Positions 55,201 to 64,000 of a DNA stretch of 64,000 bases are shown here, piece after piece. The notes below the pieces were generated by a model, which saw only the letters and a program-made list of their open reading frames with translations, had not been told where the DNA came from and made no database searches. Position 1 is the first letter of the stretch, and every line of letters starts with the position of its first letter. A program made the position numbers and the translations under genes. This stretch comes from Onchocerca volvulus. Taxonomy: Eukaryota > Nematoda > Chromadorea > Rhabditida > Onchocercidae. Location: contig HG738137.1 of the NCBI GenBank assembly GCA_000499405.2, positions 4,092,001-4,156,000 of the forward strand, given 5' to 3'.

Positions 55201-55534
55201 TCATTAATTTGAAATACAAACTGGTGTTCATATATTATTTATCAAATAATAATCAGTACACACTGAACTAGGAGGCATACAATTCTTTTTCTTTACGATA
55301 TTATTTCGCTTTGCCAAAAAAGATAAAACTTTCAAAAATTTTTACCAACTGTCACATTTTTGCATACAGAATATAAAATCTACCTCTCACTTATTAAGTG
55401 ATTTTTAAAAAATTTATGAAACCTTGTTATTCTAAGTAAGTTAATTCTAGAAATAAGCTTACTATCTCAGTTGAATCTTTCGTGTCATCCACTTTTTCCA
55501 CTAGCCACCGTTGTTTCATTAATTTAATGCTCAT
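46236..55534 (-). CDS. met-1: SETD2/MET-1 type histone H3 lysine-36 methyltransferase
   Basis: SETD2-type enzymes trimethylate H3K36 co-transcriptionally while bound to phosphorylated Pol II. Exon 1 is 55534-55463, joined in phase to a long acidic, serine-rich exon (54409-52796, 538 codons). Then come AWS ([20 protein letters not shown], about 52635-52480), the SET domain ([63 protein letters not shown]) and post-SET ([13 protein letters not shown], about 50550). A charged linker, a helical LH/TFIIS-N-like part (50230-49745), an [10 protein letters not shown] exon (48732-48325), a proline-rich WW domain ([20 protein letters not shown] then ESVWTLPDE) and the SRI domain ([20 protein letters not shown] then [11 protein letters not shown], to 46275) complete the SETD2 order. 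The stop used (46236) is a read-through after LARLGDG; a good donor GTCAGT sits there, so the true end is uncertain. A TGTTCAG acceptor precedes the start codon. Confidence 0.92.
51618..51680. repeat. A-rich low-complexity tract in MET-1 intron
   Basis: A15, A9 and A8 runs separated by single G or GG, within the intron between the SET-domain exons. It is simple sequence only. Confidence 0.85.
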
Positions 55535-55876
55535 GTCTTTTTCTGAACAGCAATAAAATAATAAATTATAAGGGTATTTGCAACAAACAAGGAAATCCTG
55601 AAATAATTAAATATTTGTTCATTTGAGCTAGATTGTAAGACAATAATCGCACGCTGTATTGTCTCAATATAATATTTTATCCAAAGAGGATGGATGACAA
55701 ATCCAGACAAAAGTGGAGCCATATTAAGGCTCTTGATAAGTACCATTACTATATTGTTCCGGTTACTGATAAATACAATTAGTTTAAATATACCTGAAAA
55801 GATAAAAACTCAAAAAATGGGAACTAAGCAGCGAAATCGAAGCAGTTGTTCCTCTGAAACTTGAAATCACGATTTC

Positions 55877-55948
<72 letters not shown>

Positions 55949-58434
55949 GAAAGTTAACGAAATCTGGCCTCTTTCAATGATAATAAAAAAAATCTGCAGT
56001 TCTGTAAAGTTTTTTGAAACTCCGACTGCAAAAATTAAGCAGTTTTTTCTCTCAAAATACAAGAAGTGTATTAGTCCCATAAAATGCATGATACACTATC
56101 CAGATTAACTTGAATTCCTATCAGTATCTAAAATCCTCGAAAATTTAAGCTAAGATTCATATATTTTTGTAATTCAAAACAAAATATTTTCTACGACCAT
56201 CATCATTCAAAAAAAATTGTTCTTTCTGATGGATTACAGGAGAATCAATTTATTGCGAATAAGCATAGAAATACTCTCTCGTATCACAGAACCTGAATGA
56301 AAACAGTATCCTAAATCATTCGAATTTCCGAATCTTTAACGAAATTGATATTGGTTGAAAGCGTACTCATATCCTTTTTCTCGCTTGCACCACAACATGA
56401 AGTGCAGATGGAAGTGGAGCAAAAGCAGTAATGCAACTAGGCAACTTCAAATCAACAGCGCATATCGATTGCTCTCCTCTCTCCATCTCTTCTCCGATGA
56501 GCATCTCTAAACCACTTTTCTTTCAGTTGCACTCGAATCTCATTATACAACTAGTTCCTTTCTTCCAAGTTATATCCTGGAATAATATCATATAAACGTC
56601 AAAAATGAACTTGAACAGTCAGATTTCTGCGTCAAGTCTAATACTGCAAATAGCATCAACGGAATAATAAAATACAACCAAATTTAAAATCTGCCTGCTT
56701 GTTAATTACAAGAAGTACGAGATTATACTTAAGTTTTTTAATGTTAAAACCTGCTCATTAAGAGTTAGAAATTGTTTTATCTGAAATTTATTAATCGAAA
56801 TAATTAGGAAATGACTAACGATCAAAAAATCCTAAATTCAGCTTTTAAGGCTTCTGAGAGGAACCTCGATCTCAAACTCATTTAAAATTTAACCAAATCA
56901 TAAGCACAAACTCGGATCCACCTACAATTCGGCATTCCGCGATGACCCTAAAAAACACAAGTTTACACTGATCTCAGATTTTTACCACTCAAATCCACAT
57001 CATCATTGATTTCAGCAACTCCGGATATCGTCATTTTTGCATTGTACTTCGCATTGGTGATGAACAGCACCTAGACGCGTCCTATATATTCATATTTCTA
57101 TCCATCAAATCAACCTTTTAAAAAAGAACTTTTTAAAGCATAATTTCTAATCTGAGAGATATTAATATAAGTCAGTTCAATTCATTGTATTTCATAAAAT
57201 AAAGATAATTCACAATGTAGAGTTTTGGATCTCTTATGTAGTTTAAGAATAAAGCGATTCAAATCGCTGTGAAATTTGCCTTTTAATAAATCCATCTGAC
57301 ATTTAAATAATAAATATTATGATATTCAAATAAAAGTTTATAATATCTCTGTCTATGCTGCAAAATCCATATATCAGAAAAACATTGCCTAGGACTCAAA
57401 GTACTTTTATTAAAAATACAAGCATACACCATCCCATAATTTCACACTTCTCGATAGTTAACACGAATGATGATATATGTTGTACACGGGAAAAATTCAG
57501 ACGAACCTTATGAATAACAAACATATTTTCAGCAGGGCGTCAAAGATGCAAAGAGCAAAGATGCGCTGTCACACTCTAAACTTTGAAAAGGAAAGAAATC
57601 TTCATTCGGATCTTGTGTAGACGATGTAAAGCTGAAATAAAATAGAAAAATTAGGTGTGAATATTTGTAATTTCTGCATAACATCAACATTTAAATCCCC
57701 CAGTCGAATAGATACTAATTTTGAAGAAAATCATAATTCATCATTGCGTCAATAGCATAATCAATCGCTAGCATTATAGATCACCTACTGTCGCACATTC
57801 ATCAAAGGTGAATCGACATACATCAGACACAGGCCAACGACAAAGTCCTCCTCCGAAAGAGTGCACAATGAAAAGCTTTGTCGCTGCTTTGATTTTGCTT
57901 ATTTTCGAAGATCCATTCATCTCCGATTTTGTTTATTCTCAAAGGTCCATTCATGATAGCTAATAAGATTAATACAACTTTTTCTAATCTTTGAATATAT
58001 ATCATGTTATACTCATATGTTGCCGTACTCATATTGTAACAAAGTATTCAAAAAATTTTGGAAAAGAAAAAAAAATCTTCCTGAAATACAGATTATCATT
58101 GTTCATATTTGAAAAATCATATAGACACAAAATGCCATAATAAAATTTAGCTAACATGGTTGCCCAATATTATCTAGATTGTATAGCCTAAAAACCAATA
58201 TATTAAAGAAATTCAGTAATTTCATTTCTTTTCGAAAATCTCCGATCGGAGATAAAACAGTTTTCCAACGAACGAATCTTTTTTAACCATCCATTTATCA
58301 ACATCGATATTCAATTTCTCAAAAATACTAGGCTAAAATAACAATCTCTATAGAACTAGACTTTAAACTTGAAATACAGGTGCAAAGAAACTTGCTAAAC
58401 AAACAAGCAACAGTTATAGAAGAAACTTCATTTA
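55535..58434. other. Intergenic, MET-1 5' flank with (TA)n
   Basis: About 2.9 kb between the MET-1 start and the GTF3C6 stop, the largest gene-free stretch. It has a (TA)n run at 55881-55945, a mixed-composition patch with many CTC/TCT at 56380-56560 and a 34-bp tandem duplication (unit ending GATCCATTCAT / GGTCCATTCAT) at about 57885-57955. The MET-1 promoter should be near 55540-56600. Open frames of 70-100 codons here have no support as genes. Confidence 0.5.
55881..55945. repeat. (TA)n microsatellite
   Basis: About 32 uninterrupted AT repeats 350 bases upstream of the MET-1 start. Its true length is uncertain in any assembly. Confidence 0.95.
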
Positions 58435-58938
58435 TTACTTGTCATCGTTGTCAATAATTAAAGCTTTTTCAGCTTTCAATCTAACATCCGAACACTCAAC
58501 AAAACGAAGTTGTTTCTCTTCTAATTTGAAAATCATGTCAGTGCCTATAATGGAATTCCATTCAGTTGTGAAGAGAGAATTTGAGATTTGTAATATAGGA
58601 TTCTCCGTGTTGCATCGACGTATAGCACTGTCACCTCGATTCAAAGCTTGTCGTGCTGCGTTCACATCCATAATACCACCAATCTCTAATATCACTGTTT
58701 TCGATTCCCAATCTTCATTCTGTTCTATGATTTTACTATCCTGTTTATCTGAAAGATTCTGGTCATTAAAAATAGAAATCACAAAAAAAAAAATCAAAAA
58801 AGAAAAATAAAAATCATTACTTTGAACACTTAAATCCTTACTAAATGAAACACCTCAAATATTGCTATGTGATATACGAGCTTAAATCTTCTAAGAAATC
58901 AAAAATCAAATAATACCTTCTTCAGGAATTTTTTGCAT
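58435..58938 (-). CDS. gtf3c6: TFIIIC subunit 6 (GTF3C6) homologue
   Basis: GTF3C6 is the small TFIIIC subunit (TFIIIC35) of the factor that recruits Pol III to tRNA genes. Two exons, 58938-58917 (MQKIPEE) and 58748-58435, join in phase to 336 bases, 111 residues. The family core is present: VILEIGGIMDVNAARQAL, then NTENPILQISNSLFTTEW and SIIGTDMIFKLEE, matching the human order LVELSGIID, ERPILQVDSCVFAGEYED, GTCVIFEE. The vertebrate C-terminal extension is absent. A longer single-exon reading from an upstream in-frame ATG (58797) runs through a TTTCAG acceptor and is less likely. COG5 ends 409 bases upstream on the same strand. Confidence 0.8.
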
Positions 58939-59346
58939 GTTTTTTTCATACCAAAATCTTGTTTTCTTCTTTGATCAAAAGCGTTATTGAAATTATATTT
59001 AATTCTGGACTTCTTGATTATCGTCTGATTAGTATGACTAATCTCAAGTCCTCTGAAATGAACATCACAAATTTAAAGTTCCTATTTAAAATAAATGTGT
59101 ACTGGAATCAACAAAAATATTTAATTGAAATAATAATCTATTATGGTTCAATATAAAAAATGAAAATAAATTGTTCCATTCGCCAAAAACACATGGTTTC
59201 TAAAGTAGTTACTGATATATACTAGTCTATATTACGCAGCAAAAAATAAAAAACAGTTTAAGCATTAGTGACAAGTTTATTCATCCACAAACGTTTAATA
59301 ATTGAAAAGAAATATTTCTTACAATTCACAGTGACAATCAATAAGA
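58939..59346. other. Intercistronic region GTF3C6-COG5
   Basis: AT-rich, without coding content. TTTATT at 59276-59281 is a minus-strand AATAAA, 66 bases after the COG5 stop, so COG5 has its own likely poly(A) site. Confidence 0.5.
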
Positions 59347-62224
59347 TTAGTTTCTGGAAACAGTCATTTGTAAGACATTTATGATTAGAGGATAATTAGT
59401 GACATACTCGGTACGATTAGACGAGATAACAGATGATGTATAGGAACACATAAGAGATGATAAAAAATCAAGCCGATCTGTTGCGCTGTGACTTAAGCAC
59501 CATTTTAAATATTCTTCCAAAGACCAATTAGCTGATGTATGTGGCGATAATAATGTTTCCTCGCTCATACTTATCAACAACTGTACAACAAACCAAAATG
59601 GTAATGATTCTGATTGTGCCAACTGCTCTGCAGGCAGCTTGAAAGCATCAACAAATTGGGGTATAGCAGGTATAAGAGAAGACTGTACATTGTATAAAGA
59701 AAGCCCATGATCGGCAATATACTGCAAATCAAAAGACAAATGTGAGAGTTGATCTGGAGAAAGAGGTCGCAAAAGCGATGAAATTAACAAAAATAACTCA
59801 ATAACATAATCCAGAAACGAACTGAAAATTTCTTCGGAATCAGCAAATTCCAAAAAAGATGAATGGGATTGAAAAATGCGAAGATAGCTGCAAAGTTCCT
59901 TCACATATGGAGATGGATCATCTAACTTATCATTGTGCATTGATACCAAAATTGTGAAAACAGATGAACGTGCCACATCCATTAATGCTTCTCGAACTTG
60001 TTGAGAGACTCGTATCAGAGGTTCATTGTGCTTCGGCCAAGATAAACTTAATATATGTGCCACAGAGGCTAAAGCATAATTTTGAACCTAAAAATCAATT
60101 ATAAAATGAACATCCTTCTTATTTCCACTTTCAAATCAGAAAAAAAAGGAGTTATAACTAGAAAAAATTGATCTCATTGTGTTCAAAGAATCACAGAATA
60201 TCAAAAAGTATTGCGATATTTATTCCATAAATAATTTTTGAAATTTGTTTATTTCATGCTTGCATAAATCCCAAACTACCATTCACTCTGATCAATATAA
60301 GCACATTTTAAAATTTAATGTATTTAGATATTTTGACTAATAATATCTTACAAATTTTTTGTATCAATTCACTAAACCATCTCATAAACAATCCATTACT
60401 CATGTTTACCTGAGCACTGCTGAGGCGCTCACTCATTTGAAGTGTAGATTGATCCAAAATAAGATGTTGCTCAATTTTTTGCGCAATCAGTTGGATCACT
60501 TTTGCCACATTGATCTCCATTTCTTTATTCAGCTGTGCATCCCATTCCACTTCTCTCAATTCCTCTTTAATTGCGGAGTCAATCTTCAAAAAACTTTGTT
60601 AGTACAGAAAAATTCAGACTAACAAGCTCCATCATTAATCTAAACAATCAAATCATAAAAAAGAGAATTGAACATATTAAATATACTTTTTCCGCGGAAA
60701 AATTTGGTAAATTATTTCCTTCAAAAGCGTAGTCAACTGCTTTAAACATTCTGCCAAGAGAATGAGACAATATAGCTCTGCGAAGAGGCCGAAGACTTTG
60801 ATCCAAAGGTTGCACAACTTTTGCAGGATACATAGATAAGATTTTGGAGAGAAGTTGTACAAAACGAGTGGCATAGGAAGCATTTTCAGATATACGTCTT
60901 GAAATAACTTTCGCAAGCTTTTCACAGAATTCTGTGATAATTTCCATATTTAACAAAGAATACTGTTCCAATGACATCTGCAAAATAGAAAGTTTGAAAA
61001 TGTAAGACCAATTTCTGAAATTTTCAACTAACAGATATCACGACTTTAATTTTTAATACTTTCATTCATGATGAATATCAGTAAGTCAAAATATTCGAAC
61101 TAATACGCACTAAATGCAAATATTTACATAATCTAAACCAAAAAAAGCACACCTGAATTTGATTTGCTATCTGAGGAAGAAGTTTTGCCACCATTACAGT
61201 GCTACTATTAAGCTGCAAAAACTGGCCATCTAAGCGTTTAATATTATTTTCTAAGAGCCGATTGATCTGAAAATCCAAATGAGCAACATTTCGCTTGTAA
61301 AATCAATAAACTGAATTCTGCATTCGAAAAAAGAGATTTCGATAAAAACGAAAATTACTTATTTTAGATAGTTTTGAAAAAATATGATGTTCTTGAATTA
61401 CTAAGTTATCAGATCTTGAATTATTAAGTTATCAGAGAATGCATGCCTCAGATTCATATGATGATAGATTGTTCAGTGCGCGAACACAAGAAGAAACAAG
61501 CGGTGCACTGAGACTTTCAAGCGAAGATTTTAGATGATTGGCTGTGCTTTGTCTAGCTTCAACAATGAGCCTCGGTATCTGTAAAGCACTTTTTTCGCAA
61601 TGTAAACTGAAATAATTATGAATTGAATTTTTTTTCAATTTAAAAGTTTAATGAAATGAAAAAATTTCAACTGCATTAGTCATACCAATACCAAGACCAT
61701 TTCACGCATATTGTTCAAATCTTTCATAGATGGTATCTCAGTTATAATTGCTTCCAATTCACAAATTATCTCTGAGCGTTTCACCAATTCAGTAGTACTT
61801 TCGAGTTTCCCGACTAGATGTTCGCATCTTAACAGAGTACTTTCATATTAATATTTGGAATATTAGCTGAATCCATCCCATCTTTGTTGATAATAAATCA
61901 TTCAATGCTCACGTACCTATCTCTTGATGCCAAAGTCTGATGTTTGTTGACGACTAAATCACTTAAAGCTCACGTACCTGTCAGTTGATAGCAAAGTCCG
62001 CCTTAATGCATATAGCTGTTCAAGTCTACTTGTCGTATGATATAATTTTTGGTATTCAGATTGAAATCTTTCATCCAGTTCTTTACATTTCTTATACAGA
62101 TGAGACATTTCACGGTTGATATTTGTTTGTACACGATCCAAATTCTGCAGAGCGCTTGCCTGCTCCACCAAACGAGGATGATGCTGCTCAACCTGCGAAA
62201 TTTTAACTGAAATCAGGACATATG

Positions 62225-62277
<53 letters not shown>

Positions 62278-62478
62278 CTGCTTTCGAATTATCTATATTC
62301 TCAGTTAAAATAAAGTAAAACTTACAGCTTCCCGAATTTTTCGACCAATATTCTCTTTAACATCATTAATTTTTCCAAGAAGAGTTTCTTCGTCAATTCT
62401 AAATGCTCCAACCAGCTCTTTGGTATATGCGTCCCAATCAGATCTGCCCCAAATGCAGTCCTCTAAGTTTTTCTCCAT
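59347..62478 (-). CDS. cogc-5: COG5, conserved oligomeric Golgi complex subunit 5
   Basis: COG5 is a lobe B subunit of the COG tether for retrograde vesicles in the Golgi. The start ATG at 62478 opens MEKNLEDCIWGRSDWDAYTK, then a coiled-coil N-terminus typical of CATCHR tethers (QASALQNLDRVQTNINREMS, LEQLYALRRTLLSTD; exon about 62190-61975). Later exons near 61800-61690, 61638-61432, 61278-61155, 60983-60688 (LEQYSLLNMEIITEFCEKLA), 60589-60410 and 60090-59347 supply the alpha-helical rod, ending in a 238-codon terminal exon with FVVQLLISMSEE and TDRLDFLSSLMCSY. Identification rests on the whole order of helical segments and on N-terminal similarity to COG5; exon ends were not all checked. A 60-bp tandem duplication lies at one splice donor. 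The gene sits between EF-Tu and GTF3C6 on the same strand. Confidence 0.8.
61881..62000. repeat. 60-bp tandem duplication covering a COG5 splice donor
   Basis: Two adjacent units (61881-61940 and 61941-62000) share TTTGTTGA, TAAATCA, GCTCACGTACCT, TTGAT and CAAAGTC in order. On the minus strand each contains AG|GTACGTGAGC, so the donor of the exon ending at about 61981 is duplicated with a second copy 60 bases downstream. Identity is roughly 75 percent. Confidence 0.85.
62225..62275. repeat. Poly(A) run of 51
   Basis: An uninterrupted A51 run in the first COG5 intron. A second run of 30 A (62485-62514) and a third (about 62530-62547) lie just upstream of the COG5 start codon. Confidence 0.95.
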
Positions 62479-62483
62479 TTTTC

Positions 62484-62516
<33 letters not shown>

Positions 62517-63295
62517 AGAACTTGAAAGAAAAAAAAAAAAAAAAAAACAAGAAAAACAACAATTAAAACCATTAACGATAGGAGGTCTTCAGTATATCAT
62601 AAGGATAATTTGATGTTTAAAGATTGTAGCAGAAGTCAAAAGAACTGGTTCTCGGATTTATTAGGAAATGAAAAATTTTTACTATTATTACTACCACTAC
62701 CTCCAGTTCAAAATTATTACTAAAACTACTACCACTATTATGTATTTGAAGAATAAGTAGAAAAAACGTCTTCAATGAATCTTTCTCTTTTTCTTATTTT
62801 TTTTTACCACAAAATAACTGGCTTTATATAACCATTTTCATAGCAATAATAATCGCTTTAGAATTAACGCAACAAATATTCGTATAAATATAACAATAAT
62901 ATAACATTCACCACAAAATTAAATCAAATTGTATACATCATAAATTCTAATGTTAAAAAAAGTGAAAAACTGAAGATCACTTTATTTTCAAATTATTATC
63001 AATCGTTAATCGACTAGCTTTCGAATTTTAGCAACAAACTTCTTTATACAATCAATTCCTATCCTTGAACAATTACTGATGCTTGGAAAAATTGAATCAA
63101 AGTGATGATTAAATGAGCTTACGGTTATTAAAGATTATCCGAGCGAAAATAAATTTTTGTTTGGTATTTCACTAATATAAATTTAAAAAATTCAGGAATG
63201 GTGTAACAGAATTTCAGAATCTTTGAAGATCATACAGACATCATCATTCATTTTTTTCAGTTGTATACAAATTTAGTAATTGTAAACATAAAGTA
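62479..63295. other. Intercistronic region COG5-EF-Tu
   Basis: About 820 bases without coding content, containing the A-rich runs near the COG5 start and an imperfect ACTACC/ATTACT repeat at 62685-62740. TTTATT at 62981-62986 may be the EF-Tu poly(A) signal on the minus strand. The COG5 ATG lies only 6 bases from a long A run. Confidence 0.5.
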
Positions 63296-64000
63296 TCACT
63301 GCTTTTGTTCAATAAATTTTTCAAGTCCCTTATCTTTGATATCCTTGAAAGAATCCAAATTAATTGGAGCAAAAACTTCCCGAATTATGCCCCGAGCAAT
63401 CGTCTTTTTGCTGCCTTCCCGTATTGTAAATGGCAGTGATTGCCTTACAGGCATTTTATTCACCAGAATCAAGTTAGCTGTGCAATGTTCTCCAGGCATT
63501 AACATGTCAGATTCTAAATGTAGGCGACCAGCCTGAATAAAAGCAATTTAGTTATACTTAGCAGTTTGAAATGTAATAATCCTTATCGGAACAAAATAAG
63601 AGCATAATTTTTGAAAAAAATGAACGAACCTGATCCCATGTACTACAAAATATCTTTTCAGTAAAACCGGAATGTACTGCTAAACACCGTCCACCTTCTT
63701 CTTCAGATAACAAATATAACTCAACCTAAAAGTCCAGAAATAACTGTTTAAATTTTTTTTTTTAATTGCAAATTATTTTTAAGGATTCTTCAGACTATTT
63801 TGATCACACAAGTATTAGTGAGCTTTCAATAAAATAATAAACCACCTTAAAGAAATTAGATGTGACAACAGCATCTATAGCTCCGAGCCACATACCTCTC
63901 TTCACTGCATTAGCTTTGACACCACGACATAAAATACCACAGTGATCACCAGCACAAACCTGAACAAATTATCGAATTTTTTAATAACATAATTTGTATT
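63296..64000 (-). CDS. tufm: Mitochondrial elongation factor Tu, C-terminal part (N-terminus beyond right edge)
   Basis: EF-Tu delivers aminoacyl-tRNA to the mitochondrial ribosome. Three exons are visible: about 63959-63844 (AGDHCGILCRGVKANAVKRG), 63726-63631 (VELYLLSEEEGGR) and 63533-63296 (LMPGEHCTANLILVNKMPV, LPFTIREGSKKTIARGIIRE). These are domains 2 and 3 of EF-Tu; the GTPase domain lies outside. After the usual C-terminal end of domain 3 the protein continues for about 25 residues (PINLDSFKDIKDKGLEKF) before TGA at 63296. Nematode mitochondria are known to have two EF-Tus with C-terminal extensions: EF-Tu1 with a long one for T-armless tRNAs and EF-Tu2 with a short one for serine tRNAs. 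The short tail suggests the EF-Tu2 type. Confidence 0.88.

Noticed and set aside
55784..56089. 101-codon minus-strand frame
   Set aside because: It reads through the (TA)n array, giving a Tyr-Ile repeat; this is an artefact of simple sequence.

Overview
This window is AT-rich eukaryotic nuclear DNA with many short exons, introns mostly of 50-1000 bases ending in TTTCAG or TTTTAG, and gene families that fit a nematode. A spirurid or filarial worm is the best guess; the species cannot be named from the sequence. No bacterial, viral, CRISPR or intact transposon sequence was seen. Genes were rebuilt by hand from exon fragments. For CEP97, CDC6, SNX1/2, NIP7 and GTF3C6 the exon phases close perfectly and the summed exon lengths divide by three.

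Layout. 1-5 kb, minus strand: the 5' part of VAC14 (runs off the left edge), then a degenerate glucosamine-6-phosphate N-acetyltransferase (GNA1-like). 5.5-10.7 kb, plus strand: a CEP97-type centriolar LRR/IQ protein, with a tandem triplication of about 240 bases over its first exon. 12.5-19.6 kb, plus: a coiled-coil RING E3 ligase of uncertain identity. 20.3-22.4 kb, minus: DXO/DOM3-type RNA decapping exonuclease, divergent from a plus-strand SNX1/2 sorting nexin (22.8-25.5 kb). 26.3-31.6 kb, minus: Golgi class I alpha-mannosidase (GH47). 33.2-36.4 kb, minus: CTDSPL2-like phosphatase, divergent from plus-strand CDC6 (37.5-40.4 kb), which is followed by NIP7 (40.9-42.0 kb). 42.2-44.8 kb, minus: MUS81. 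46.2-55.5 kb, minus: a SETD2/MET-1 H3K36 methyltransferase with AWS, SET, post-SET, WW and SRI parts. 58.4-64 kb, minus: GTF3C6, COG5 and the 3' part of a mitochondrial EF-Tu.

The genes serve unrelated core functions: membrane trafficking (VAC14, SNX1/2, COG5), Golgi glycan trimming, centrioles, replication licensing, ribosome maturation, recombination, chromatin, Pol III transcription and mitochondrial translation. Same-strand neighbours (CDC6-NIP7; EF-Tu-COG5-GTF3C6) could be operons, but the gaps of 400-800 bases leave this open. I did not find a clearly new multi-gene system. The best leads are the GNA1-like gene with a lost cofactor motif and a broken exon relic in its intron, the CEP97 orthologue with its amplified first exon, an intronic long hairpin, a GC-AG intron, a tRNA-like fossil, and the short C-terminal tail on EF-Tu.
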